From positions 1 to 64,000 of the forward strand of contig JAJYDE010000014.1 in the NCBI GenBank assembly GCA_021777755.1: a stretch of DNA of 64,000 nt. Reading direction: 5' to 3'. The notes beneath the pieces were generated by a model that did not search any database, was not told the origin of the DNA, and was given only the letters and a program-made list of their open reading frames with translations. The position numbers were made by a program, and so were the translations under genes. Shown piece by piece: positions 32,687 through 41,419 of the stretch. Numbering within the stretch: position 1 is the stretch's first letter; every line of letters starts with the position of its first letter. This stretch comes from Deltaproteobacteria bacterium. Lineage in GTDB: Bacteria; Desulfobacterota; Syntrophobacteria; Syntrophobacterales; Syntrophobacteraceae.

Positions 32687-34348
32687 CTACTGTTCCAAGA
32701 CGTAACTGCCGGGAGCTTTCTGAAGCACCACGAATTTGTCGTTTCCCATGCCGGGGGGCTCGACGCGTTCACCCGAACTCCGGCTCAGCCACTCCACCCA
32801 GTCGGGCCACCAGGAGCCCTGGCGTTCCTGTTGTTGCGACAGCCATTCATCGGAAGAGGATGTTCCGTCAATGTCGCTTGACCAGTGTTTGCGTCTGGAG
32901 CGGGTCGAGGGCGGATTGACAATGCCTGTGACGTGGCCTTCGTCGGCCAGGGCGAATCTTTTGGAGCCGCCCACCAAGTCGAAAATCTTGAAGGTTTCTT
33001 TCCACGGGCAGATGTGGTCCTGTTCGGCGGCCACCAGGTAGAGGGGCTGTTTTATGCGCCTGAGGTTTATGGGGCGATTGCCAAGCCGCAGCCTGTCCTC
33101 TTTTACCAGGTTGTTGTTGAGGTAGAATTCACGCAGATAGTAGGAGCACATGGCCGCGGGAAGTCGGGTGGAGTCGCTGTTCCAGAATAGAAAATCGGAT
33201 TTCGGGGGGGACTCGCCTCGCAGGTAGTTGTGAATGAAATAGCGCCACACGAGATTATTGGAGCGCAGTGCCCGGAAGGTCGCCGCCAGGAACCGCTTGT
33301 CCAGGTAGCCTTCCTTTTCGGTGGCTTCCTCGATGATCTTTATGAACTCTTCGGTTATGAAGACTTCCAGTTCCCCGGGTGAAGAAAAATCGACCAGTGT
33401 GGCAAACAGGGTTAAATCGCGGACGGGGACCTCCTTGGTGCCCTTATTGAGGTAGGCCAGAAGGGCGCTCAGGACAGTGCCCCCGATGCAGTAGCCCACG
33501 GCATGGGCCTGGGGGGCGCCGCAGATCTCCCTTGCAACTTCAATGGCTTTGAGGGCGCCCCGGAGCATGTAGTCCTCAAAGGTTATCGCGCGCATGTCCG
33601 AAGAGGGGTTTTTCCAACTGACCACGAAAACCGTAAAGCCCTGGTTCAGCAGGTAGGCCACCAGGCTTTTTTCTTCGCTCATATCCAGTATGTAATACTT
33701 GTTTATCCACGGCTGGATGAAGACGACCGGAATTTCATATGTCGTGCTAGTCCGGGGGGCGTATTGGATAAGCTCCATCAACCTGTTTCTAAAAATTACG
33801 GCCCCTGGCGTCACGGCGATATTTTGCCCGACCTTGAAGGCCGACGTATCGGCTATCTTTATGAGGTTGTCGCCTCGCTGGACGTCTTCTCTCCAGTTTT
33901 CGAGGCCTTTCAAGAGGCTTTCGCCCTTTGTTTGAAAAAACTTCTGGACGGCCGACGGGTTGGTCCAGAAGAAGTTGGCGGGAGAAAGGGCGCCGATAAG
34001 CTGGTTTACCCAGAACATCGAGCGCCGCCTCTCCTTGTCCGGAAGATCCGAGGCCATGCTCACAAAGACCCTGAGGCAGTTTGCATACAGGTTGTGAAAT
34101 TTGTTGGCCAGTTTGGAATAGCTTTTGACCGCCTCGAGCAGGACGGCCTGCGGATCATCGGAATTGCCTTTGGTGGCCTTGTTTGCAGTCAGGATGGAAA
34201 TCTGTTCGGCGGCCGCGGCCTGGATGCTCGCACCAAGGCTTGAGGCCATGGCCGGCAGATCGGCGCCGTTTGACATCCAAGACTGATTTACCCTGTAGAG
34301 CGATCGGGCGATCCCCAGGGGATCGACCGGCATATTGGAAAGATTCAT
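32687..34348 (-). CDS. phaC: Polyhydroxyalkanoate synthase (PhaC, class I-like)
   Basis: A 553-residue alpha/beta hydrolase that polymerises 3-hydroxyacyl-CoA. Seen: PWINKYYILDMS, the lipase-box AVGYCIGGTV with the catalytic Cys (near residue 300), Asp in AAEQDHICPW, and His in DEGHVTGIVNPP. The length fits class I synthases. The ORF track begins 95 codons early, running through the ACP gene; the true start MNLSNMPVDP overlaps the ACP stop by one base (TGATG). The tight coupling to an ACP gene is unusual for phaC. Confidence 0.93.
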   Translation of the reverse strand: MNLSNMPVDPLGIARSLYRVNQSWMSNGADLPAMASSLGASIQAAAAEQISILTANKATKGNSDDPQAVLLEAVKSYSKLANKFHNLYANCLRVFVSMASDLPDKERRRSMFWVNQLIGALSPANFFWTNPSAVQKFFQTKGESLLKGLENWREDVQRGDNLIKIADTSAFKVGQNIAVTPGAVIFRNRLMELIQYAPRTSTTYEIPVVFIQPWINKYYILDMSEEKSLVAYLLNQGFTVFVVSWKNPSSDMRAITFEDYMLRGALKAIEVAREICGAPQAHAVGYCIGGTVLSALLAYLNKGTKEVPVRDLTLFATLVDFSSPGELEVFITEEFIKIIEEATEKEGYLDKRFLAATFRALRSNNLVWRYFIHNYLRGESPPKSDFLFWNSDSTRLPAAMCSYYLREFYLNNNLVKEDRLRLGNRPINLRRIKQPLYLVAAEQDHICPWKETFKIFDLVGGSKRFALADEGHVTGIVNPPSTRSRRKHWSSDIDGTSSSDEWLSQQQERQGSWWPDWVEWLSRSSGERVEPPGMGNDKFVVLQKAPGSYVLEQ

Positions 34349-34584
34349 CAGTCGGCCCTTCCGATGAAAGTGATGACCTCGCCGATGGTGGAGCCGCCCT
34401 CCAACAGGTCGTCGGGTATGATTACCCCGAAGGTTTCTTCGAGGAAGACCTTGAAATTTACCGAGGTCATCGAATCCCATTCCGGGATGTCGCTCAGCAT
34501 GGTTTCGGGTTGGACTTCGAAGCCCGTGGCTGCCGGGAAAAGTTCCGGAATGACTTCTCGTATCGTTGCGAGTGCTTGGAACAT
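34348..34584 (-). CDS. Acyl carrier protein upstream of phaC
   Basis: A 78-residue phosphopantetheine-binding protein, missed as a separate ORF in the track. The attachment site is EWDSMTSVNF (Ser in DSM), with a hydrophobic helical C-terminus (DLLEGGSTIGEVITFIGRA). AAGGAG lies 8 nt before the ATG. Its stop overlaps phaC by one base. It may deliver a 3-hydroxyacyl chain from fatty acid synthesis to the polymer pathway, or serve another enzyme not seen here. The 268 bp upstream hold no gene I can support. Confidence 0.87.
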   Translation of the reverse strand: MFQALATIREVIPELFPAATGFEVQPETMLSDIPEWDSMTSVNFKVFLEETFGVIIPDDLLEGGSTIGEVITFIGRAD

Positions 34585-34852
34585 TGTTGTCTCCTTGTGT
34601 CGGAAAAACCTGGCGGATGCCCTTGGCCCGCATCCGGACGAGATCGCTTCTCCGGGAGACGAACGCCCGCCCCTTGCGCGGGCGAAGCGTTGATCGCGCG
34701 TGCCAGTAACCGCAAATGGTTTTAGCAAGCAGGGTCGGCTCTTGTTTGGCTTGCGGCGATAATCGTCACCGGATGGCGAAACGAATGGGCAGAAAATATG
34801 TCCGGAAAAGCGATCTTCAATGGGGAAAAAAGTGTATTTCGCCAGGTCGCCT

Positions 34853-35362
34853 TCAGTAGCTGGTGATAAGAGATTTTTTCCCTCGGACATGGCCTGATTT
34901 ACGCTCGGAGGTCGATTTGCTCTCCCGCTTGCGGTCGAGATAGACTCTGAGGTTTTCGGGCAGTCCGCGCTTTTTGGCCGAACGGCTTCTCAGATCTGTC
35001 AGAATCTTTGCCGAAAGGGGCTGTTTCAAGGGAAATCCCCACTTTTTCTTGTATTCCCTGGGGGTCAGGTGATGAATGCGGAGGTGATTGGCCGTAAGTT
35101 GCCTGAGTTCGGCCCTGCACTCCATGCAGGTCACCTTGTCCTGCTGAATGGAAGAGAGCGGATCGGCCGCTGAAGCCGTGGAGGGCAGATTCTCGGAGCC
35201 CTGGGACGCCACGGTTCTCCCCTGGTCTTCGGCCATATTCATCTTCTGAAGGGCATTGTAGGTCCTAACCAATGCCTGTTCGATCTCTTCGCCTGTCATC
35301 TTATTCATGGAAGCCTGGGATTGGACGATTTCCACCGCTAACTCAAGTAACTTCTTACCCAT
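34853..35362 (-). CDS. MucR/Ros-family transcriptional regulator
   Basis: A 169-residue regulator with the Ros/MucR zinc finger near residue 80: VTCMECRAELRQLTANHLRIHH, followed by LTPREYKKKWGFP. MucR proteins bind AT-rich DNA and often control exopolysaccharide, motility and storage genes. The C-terminus is long and basic (RKRESKSTSERK). The start at 35362 has AAGGAT 8 nt upstream; the track start adds 11 residues. It reads toward the ACP-phaC-SDR genes but is 268 bp from them. Confidence 0.9.
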   Translation of the reverse strand: MGKKLLELAVEIVQSQASMNKMTGEEIEQALVRTYNALQKMNMAEDQGRTVASQGSENLPSTASAADPLSSIQQDKVTCMECRAELRQLTANHLRIHHLTPREYKKKWGFPLKQPLSAKILTDLRSRSAKKRGLPENLRVYLDRKRESKSTSERKSGHVRGKKSLITSY

Positions 35363-35427
35363 GTGGGCGTATCCTTTTTGTCTGGCGGTAATCACGCGGA
35401 AAAAGCCGTAGCAAAAACCTGTTTATA

Positions 35428-35456
35428 AATATGCTAATCGGGTCTGAATTTGTAAA
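35428..35456 (-). promoter_or_regulatory. Promoter of the MucR-family gene
   Basis: On the minus strand TTTACA (35451-35456) and CATATT (35428-35433) are 17 bp apart, putting the start site about 55 nt before the gene. The rest of the 315-bp gap (35363-35677) shows no gene or repeat. Confidence 0.5.
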
Positions 35457-35677
35457 GGGAACAAGGCGATAATTTGTTGAAAAGCTTCGGATAATATGGC
35501 TGGGGATATCAGGTCGGACGGAGCGAGCGAAGAGCCGCGCCCGGGGGGCTACGAACTCGGCTTCGGGCAGGAACCATCCCTCGGGGAGTACTCGGTCGGC
35601 CGCTCCCCCCTTTGCAGGCAAGATCGGGTTCGATGCGCGAATGCGGTGGAAGCCTCCGGGCCGTCAAGACCGCGGCT

Positions 35678-36016
35678 TTAGAGCTTTCCGAATGTCTTTT
35701 CCGGCGCTCGCCTCTCCGGGACGTAGACCTCGGGGATTTTGCCCTCGTTCCACTCTTTCGAGACGTAGAGGCCGCAGTAACAACTGCCGTATTGGGCCAC
35801 GTCGGGCTCCCTGTAGACGCAGGGGCAGATGATGTCGCGGTCCCAGTCCCTGTCGGCGGCCGCCAGCCTGCACGGGCAGCACATATACCCGTAGCGTTGC
35901 ATGTTTTCCCGCAGTCCCCGCAGAAGATCGAACACCCTTGCGGTGTCACGGTTGAAAAAGAACCCTTTGGGCTCCTGCGTGCCCTTTAGAAACTCATGGA
36001 GTTTTTCGACGTTCAT
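35678..36016 (-). CDS. Ferredoxin-thioredoxin reductase, catalytic beta subunit
   Basis: A 112-residue [4Fe-4S] disulfide reductase. The Cys pattern of the family is complete: MCCPCRLA, then IICPCVYRE, then GSCYCGLYVS. It passes electrons from ferredoxin to a small disulfide protein. Its start overlaps the stop of the glutaredoxin gene by 4 nt, so the glutaredoxin is the likely partner. Confidence 0.94.
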   Translation of the reverse strand: MNVEKLHEFLKGTQEPKGFFFNRDTARVFDLLRGLRENMQRYGYMCCPCRLAAADRDWDRDIICPCVYREPDVAQYGSCYCGLYVSKEWNEGKIPEVYVPERRAPEKTFGKL

Positions 36017-36267
36017 TCCAGGTTCAGCGCCTCCTTTATCTCGTCTTTTCTAAATCCGATGATTACCTTCGCTCCTATCATAATCATCGGGAAGGCGCAC
36101 GCGGGATTGTTCTCCTTGATTTCCTCGATCAGGCGGCGCCTGTCGTCGCCCTGAAGCTTGTCAACGTCCACACAATCGTAATCGATACCGCACTTGTTGA
36201 GAAAATCCTTTGTGTCTCTACAGTGAATGCAGGTGGAAAGAGCGTAGAGTTTTACGTTGTTTTTCAT
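36013..36267 (-). CDS. Glutaredoxin-like protein
   Basis: An 84-residue thioredoxin-fold protein with the redox site STCIHCRDTKDFL near residue 13 and the cis-Pro segment FPMIMIGAKVIIGF. Overlaps both neighbours by 4 nt (TIGR02757 gene before, FTR after). Probably the electron acceptor of the adjacent FTR. Confidence 0.92.
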   Translation of the reverse strand: MKNNVKLYALSTCIHCRDTKDFLNKCGIDYDCVDVDKLQGDDRRRLIEEIKENNPACAFPMIMIGAKVIIGFRKDEIKEALNLE

Positions 36268-37136
36268 CCTTTCACTTCCTTTTTTAGCAGCGAAAAAAAG
36301 GGCTGCATCCGCGATGTCTCCGGTTTAATGCCAAACCTTGTCAGGGCGAAGTCGTACCTTACGGGGTCGTCGGGGCGTATCGAGGCGAAGGCGCGGGTAA
36401 TCTCGAGGGCGCAGCGCATATCGGCCTGCTTTCGGCAGGTGAGCCCCAAACTGAGCGCGATCCTGTGCATGTGAGTATCGAGGGGCACGATAAGATGGGA
36501 AGCCGGAACGGTTTTCCATGCCCCGGGATCTACGTTGTCGCTTCTGGCCATCCAGCGCAGAAAGAGGTTCAGCCTCTTGCAGGCGCTGCCTCCCTCGGGG
36601 GAAGGCAGAAAGGTCGGAAGCGCCCTTGCACAGGCGTTTTCGACATTTTTCACAAAGGCCGCGAGGGCGGGAAGAACGTTCGGGTCCGTTTGACTGAATC
36701 CGGTTAGAAAGCACGACTCGAGCGACCCGTACCGCGAGATCAGCTTTCCCGCGCCCGCAAGCATGCTTGCCAGCATCTCACCGGTTGTGAAGCGGTGTTT
36801 GAACGACCGGAATGTGTTCATGAGATCGGCGGGACGGTTTTTGCGAAGGAAAAAAGAGGGACTCGGGCCCATCAGGTCCAGGACGGAGCGCACGCTGCCC
36901 AGGATCTGCATCACCCGGCCGTAGGCGAGCGAGGAGGCGATAAAACCGGTTATCTCCCTGTCGGCCGGGCTTTCGTAGAGATGGACGAATTCCAACGGGT
37001 CGGGATGTATCTGGGCGAAACTGTTGAAATGCTCGTAGAGCTTTTCAAGGGCCTGGGGTACGGACGGCCCGTCGAGGCAACATCGGGCCACTTCGGGGGC
37101 GTATCCCGCTATTGATCGGATGTTTGAGGATTGCAC
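36264..37136 (-). CDS. TIGR02757-family protein (DUF2400)
   Basis: A 290-residue conserved protein of unknown biochemical role. Family segments are visible: IHPDPLEFVHLYESPADREI near residue 45, LAYGRVMQILGSV, CKRLNLFLRWMARSDNVDPG, and PLDTHMHRIALSLG, the last recalling helix-hairpin-helix DNA glycosylases. The track starts at 37175, but GTG at 37136 has a near-perfect GGAGGTG 8 nt upstream, so I use it. It leads the glutaredoxin-FTR operon. Confidence 0.88.
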   Translation of the reverse strand: MQSSNIRSIAGYAPEVARCCLDGPSVPQALEKLYEHFNSFAQIHPDPLEFVHLYESPADREITGFIASSLAYGRVMQILGSVRSVLDLMGPSPSFFLRKNRPADLMNTFRSFKHRFTTGEMLASMLAGAGKLISRYGSLESCFLTGFSQTDPNVLPALAAFVKNVENACARALPTFLPSPEGGSACKRLNLFLRWMARSDNVDPGAWKTVPASHLIVPLDTHMHRIALSLGLTCRKQADMRCALEITRAFASIRPDDPVRYDFALTRFGIKPETSRMQPFFSLLKKEVKG

Positions 37137-37275
37137 GCTGTGAACACCTCCGGAAACATGATTCATTACTGTCATGATAGCACAACAGGGAGATTACGAA
37201 CAGATCGTGAAAGGGGAAGGAAAGGGGGAGAGGATTTTGCGGGACAGGCCGGCTAAATTGGTATAGATATCAGCC

Positions 37276-38400
37276 ATGAAGACATTCTCGGCTCTAAAGG
37301 CGGATTTGTACAAACAATTGAGCAGCTCCATCCGGCAGGCTTGGGTGACGCAAAAGGAGCCGATTGCGGCTCCGGGCCGGTCCATCCTCAAGGCCGCGTC
37401 GGTTCTTTACGAGATGGGGTTGCGCAAAGATCAGGCAAGTCTTCTCAAAAGGCGGGTGAAACTGCCTGTCCCGGTGATCAGTATCGGGAACCTCTCGGTC
37501 GGAGGGACGGGGAAAACACCTCTTACGATCTGGATGTGCGAATTCCTGCTTGAAATCGGTTTTCATCCGGCCGTTTTGACCAGGGGATACGGCCGAAAGG
37601 AAAACTCTTCGGGGCGCATTCCGGTTGGCGACAACGAGCGTCTTTGGCAGCGCTTTGGCGATGAGCCGGTCATGATGTCGGAATACCTGCCCTCGACGCC
37701 GGTCTGGGTCGGAAGGGACCGGGCGGTTTGCGGCCGTGCCGCGCTTGCGGGGGGGGATGTGGACGTCCTGGTGCTCGATGACGGATTTCAGCACCTCGGC
37801 CTGGACCGGGTGCTGGATATGGTGTTGCTCGACTCCCGCAATCCCTTCGGAAACGGTTTGACGCTTCCCGCCGGACCTCTTCGGGAGCCGCTTTGGCGCC
37901 TCGAAAGAGCCGATGTGTTTGTGTTGACGCATGGGGACGAAAGTGCGGCCGGGCAGCTCTTGAAAAAAAGTCTCGAAAGTCTATGGCCCGCCATTCCATC
38001 CTTTGCATGCAACCACCGGTTGAGAGGCCTCAGGCTGGAAAGGGGAGGTCCCCTTTTCGATCTGGGCGAGCTTCGGGGACGGAAGGCCGTTGCGTTTGCG
38101 GGAATCGCCGCCCCCGAGTCCTTTTTCGACAGCCTTCAAAAGGCGGGGATCGAGGTCTGCCGGGCGTTGGATTTTCCCGATCATCACGAATTCGCAACAG
38201 AGGATCTCCTGCATATTCTGAAGTCTGCCAATTCACAGGGCGCGGGGCTGATCGTAACAACCGCCAAGGATTTTGCGCGGTTGCCGCATTTTTTCAAGGA
38301 CCTTGTCGCCGTGGCCGAAGCCGGGATGGATTTCGGGCCCGATGGTGATGAGTTTCGCCGCTTTTTGGCCCTGAAGTTGAGAAAACATTCGGGATATTGA
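37276..38400 (+). CDS. lpxK: Tetraacyldisaccharide 4'-kinase
   Basis: A 374-residue inner membrane kinase that phosphorylates the 4' position of the lipid A precursor. It has the Walker A IGNLSVGGTGKTP near residue 75, the LTRGYGR motif, and DVLVLDDGFQH near residue 170. Its presence shows the organism makes lipid A. Stands alone here rather than with msbA/lpxL; the ribosome site is weak. Confidence 0.94.
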   Translation: MKTFSALKADLYKQLSSSIRQAWVTQKEPIAAPGRSILKAASVLYEMGLRKDQASLLKRRVKLPVPVISIGNLSVGGTGKTPLTIWMCEFLLEIGFHPAVLTRGYGRKENSSGRIPVGDNERLWQRFGDEPVMMSEYLPSTPVWVGRDRAVCGRAALAGGDVDVLVLDDGFQHLGLDRVLDMVLLDSRNPFGNGLTLPAGPLREPLWRLERADVFVLTHGDESAAGQLLKKSLESLWPAIPSFACNHRLRGLRLERGGPLFDLGELRGRKAVAFAGIAAPESFFDSLQKAGIEVCRALDFPDHHEFATEDLLHILKSANSQGAGLIVTTAKDFARLPHFFKDLVAVAEAGMDFGPDGDEFRRFLALKLRKHSGY

Positions 38401-38455
38401 AAAGGGCGTTTCCCTCAAAATCCGCATCCGCTATTCTTCGAAGGGGGAAACGACC

Positions 38456-39739
38456 TCAAAGGGCGCCCGCCATGGAGCGCCATTTGGCCGCGCTCGCGGT
38501 GTCGCCGTGCATTTGGGCGGCATCGGCGCACAAAAGGAGACACTCCTTGTCCGGGCCGTGGGCGGTGAGCCATCTTGCGCCCTCATTCAAGGCCTCCAAG
38601 GGCATTCGGGCCGCAAGTCCGGTCCGGATCAACGCCAAAGCCATCCGGCGCGAATCGGCAAATTCGGCGACCGCCGCTTTAAGAGTCTCGACCGCCCGGG
38701 AATATTCCCCTCGATCCTGTAGTATCTGTGCAATCAGAAGATAGAGGTCCTCTCTTAGCCATTCGGGGTTGCAGACAAAGCTTCCGGGCGGCCGTGCAAT
38801 GGTCAGCGCCTCGTTTGCGCTTTGAAGGGAACTCTTGCCATCGCGGGACAAATAATGGGAAAGCGCCCTTGCGAAGGAAGTCACGGGATGTTTGCCAAAT
38901 AAGGATTCTGTGAGGCGCGAGATTTCCAGCGCCTTTCGGGGTTGGTTTCTTCCGGCCAGCCTGAGGGCTCCGTTGGCCATCAGTTCATGAGCGAATGCCT
39001 GCTCGCGAATCTGCCCGGGGGAAAGGCGAAGAAGGGCTTCGAGGGCCGCGGCCAGATGGGGAAAGCCGGTATCGTTTTCGGCGCCCAGCGCCTGCGCGAG
39101 TTTAAACCTTCTGTAGATGTCGGACGGATCGTCTGCCAGGGATTTGCGAAGCAGTTCGATGTTTCGGGATCGTTTGCCAAGCTTCGTTTGTTCGTGCATG
39201 TAGCCGTAGTGTTCTATGAAGACGGTGTCGAGCGTGGCGCAGCGCCACAACGGGTTGGACAGCATGAGTTCCTTTAAGGCCGGAGTCACCTGCTCGTGGA
39301 CTTTGCCGCTGTAGCGGAGGTTTGGAAGGCGCCTGAAAAGGGGCGTGCACAGAAAGGTCTCCCGGTCGCCTCCCTCGAAGTGATTGCGCATCACCAGATT
39401 GCAAGCCAGCACATCAGGCTCTCTTACGGCCTGCAAAATTTGGTGGCCACAATCTTTTCCAAGGCTGCTGTCGGCGTCCATCGCAAGAACCCAGTCGCCA
39501 GCCGCCATATCGAGGGCCACGTTGCGGGCATGGGAAAAATCCTCGATCCAGGCAATCTGCTTTATCCTGGAGGTGAATTTGCCCGCCAGTTCCACTGTCC
39601 CGTCCGTCGAGCCGGTATCCACGATGACTATTTCGGCGACGATATCTTTTACCGACTCGAGGCAGCCGGGGAGCCAATCGATTTCATTCTTGACGATCAT
39701 GCAAAGAGAAATCCGCTGCCCGGCTAACAGATTGTCCAT
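38456..39739 (-). CDS. GT2 glycosyltransferase with TPR-like C-terminal part
   Basis: A 427-residue protein: GT-A domain first (ISLCMIVKNEIDWLPGCLESV, IVDTGSTDGT, AMDADSSL as the DxD site, KVHEQVTP), then from about residue 200 a helical repeat region resembling TPRs. Similar fusions occur in SunS-like and surface glycan enzymes. The track's first codon is TTG; ATG two codons later (39739) is an equally good start. Acceptor unknown. Confidence 0.87.
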   Translation of the reverse strand: MDNLLAGQRISLCMIVKNEIDWLPGCLESVKDIVAEIVIVDTGSTDGTVELAGKFTSRIKQIAWIEDFSHARNVALDMAAGDWVLAMDADSSLGKDCGHQILQAVREPDVLACNLVMRNHFEGGDRETFLCTPLFRRLPNLRYSGKVHEQVTPALKELMLSNPLWRCATLDTVFIEHYGYMHEQTKLGKRSRNIELLRKSLADDPSDIYRRFKLAQALGAENDTGFPHLAAALEALLRLSPGQIREQAFAHELMANGALRLAGRNQPRKALEISRLTESLFGKHPVTSFARALSHYLSRDGKSSLQSANEALTIARPPGSFVCNPEWLREDLYLLIAQILQDRGEYSRAVETLKAAVAEFADSRRMALALIRTGLAARMPLEALNEGARWLTAHGPDKECLLLCADAAQMHGDTASAAKWRSMAGAL

Positions 39740-39954
39740 TTCCAATGTTCCTTGTCAGTCAAAATTCCAACCATTATTTCGAGCCTTCACGGTCATGACG
39801 CAAGGGATGTGCCATAAAGGCCTGGTGAAGTCGCTTTCAAAAGAGCTTCATGCGATTGCCCCTGGACCGGAGCCGATTTACATTGACGGCAAAGGAGTCT
39901 TCAAGGGATAATCTAGGAGGCGATCTTCGACCGCAAGCGAAGGGAGATGAGGCC

Positions 39955-40932
39955 ATGGCGTCCCGTATCAAGATCCGTGGAATTTACAGCACGGCGCTTA
40001 CGCGGTTGGCGCTGGATTCGGGCTTCGAGGTGGTCCAGCCTTCGGAAAGAGTAAATAAACGATTTTGCGAAAAACTCCCGGAGGATGCGTCCTATGAGAT
40101 CCTGGTTCGCGATCGGGAGGATCTGCAGGGAATCGAGGCACGAGGAGAAGCCGACCAGGTCTGCAAGCTCCTGATACGTTTGCAGGAGTTGCTCCTGGAT
40201 GCGATTATCGTCAGCATACTTCCCGGCGAGGATGGCGATATGGTTGTTGCGAACATGGAGCTGCCGGGAGGCGCCAAGGCAAGACTTGACGCCCTCAGGT
40301 CAAAAGTTGTCCCCACCCTCAAAAACCATCACCGGCTGAAGATAATCGATCCGGAGACACTCGATTCGGTGGAAGCGGAGCTTGCCGGGCGGCCCGAAGA
40401 TCGGTCGGCCCTGGAGAAGAAGATCTTCAGGCAGGCGATTCTTAAGCCTTTGGTGGAAGAGGGCCGGGTCAGGCTCGAACATGTAAGGGCTTCGGGCAGG
40501 CCCATGCGGCCCAGGTTCGGAGTTCTCGTGTCCGCCAGTTCCCGAAAAGTGGTGTTTCGGCGTAAATTCTCCGGGGGGCGCTACGACGGCCTGGATTTGC
40601 CGATTGGTGAAGGAGACTACTGCCTCACCGAGATATGGGATGGCAAGTGGTGTGTGAAGCACAGCTATTTTTCGAAGCGGGATGTCTTGGTGGGAGAATA
40701 TCATAATATTAATACCCCGACGGAACTCTATCCTTACGGGGCAAGGTATGTGGACCTGGAAGTGGACGTGATCAGGCGGGCGGGTGAGGGCGCGTTTCTG
40801 ATCGATCGGGAAAAATTTGACATGCTTGTTCGCAAGGGTTGTGCGGGCATGGACCTGGAGAACAAAGTGCTTTTGACCGCGGAAAAGTTGCTGCGGCGTC
40901 TTAACCGCGCGGACTCGGCGGAGCGACAATGA
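39955..40932 (+). CDS. FAU-1-like RNA-binding protein with DUF402 domain
   Basis: A 325-residue protein. The N-terminus (SRIKIRGIYSTALTRLAL, FEVVQPSERVNKRF) resembles the S1-like RNA-binding region of FAU-1 and RNase E/G relatives; the C-terminal half (YDGLDLPIGEGDYCLTEIWD, KHSYFSKRDVLVGEYHNINTP) is a DUF402 domain, found in RNA-processing and nucleotide phosphatase proteins. Start at 39955 has GGGAGATGAGG upstream; the track adds 35 residues. A role in rRNA maturation is inferred from the archaeal relatives. Confidence 0.82.
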   Translation: MASRIKIRGIYSTALTRLALDSGFEVVQPSERVNKRFCEKLPEDASYEILVRDREDLQGIEARGEADQVCKLLIRLQELLLDAIIVSILPGEDGDMVVANMELPGGAKARLDALRSKVVPTLKNHHRLKIIDPETLDSVEAELAGRPEDRSALEKKIFRQAILKPLVEEGRVRLEHVRASGRPMRPRFGVLVSASSRKVVFRRKFSGGRYDGLDLPIGEGDYCLTEIWDGKWCVKHSYFSKRDVLVGEYHNINTPTELYPYGARYVDLEVDVIRRAGEGAFLIDREKFDMLVRKGCAGMDLENKVLLTAEKLLRRLNRADSAERQ

Positions 40933-41357
40933 AAATCAAAACAGCCTGGGCCATCCGGTCCCTGGGCTTGTGTGTTCTGTTCAACCTGGCTTTTACGGCC
41001 CTTGTATTCCATATGGCGAGCGGGGTCATCAACGGGTCGCAACAGTGGGTTTCGGCCCTTGGCGCATCGTTGAAGCCCGCCATGCCCGCCGATATCCACA
41101 TGGCCTTCGGCGGACTTTCAGCCATAATCGCCCGGTCGCGCGCATGGCTTCCGGTCGCGCTCGCCGTCCCGGCTTCGGCCTTCACCCTGCTCATGTGGTT
41201 TTGCATCTTTTTGACCGGCTCGAAACAGATGGAGCGATCAATGGCCGTGAGCATGGGGTCTGCCGCGGAAACGCAACCTCTTGATGCCGGGCCGCCGGGA
41301 GCCGGGGATGCGGATGCCGGAGCCGGGGCTGGAGAACGCTCGGTTGAAAATGGCTGA
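40929..41357 (+). CDS. Small membrane protein of unknown function
   Basis: A 142-residue protein with two likely TM helices (about 10-30 and 74-96) and a Gly/Ala-rich acidic tail. Overlaps the FAU-1-like gene by 4 nt, so it is expressed with it. Not recognised. Confidence 0.7.
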   Translation: MKIKTAWAIRSLGLCVLFNLAFTALVFHMASGVINGSQQWVSALGASLKPAMPADIHMAFGGLSAIIARSRAWLPVALAVPASAFTLLMWFCIFLTGSKQMERSMAVSMGSAAETQPLDAGPPGAGDADAGAGAGERSVENG

Positions 41358-41419
41358 TGGGGACAAGATTTGCCGGCACAAACTTTCGGGCTGCCGGCAA
41401 ATCATGTGTTTCTATCGAA

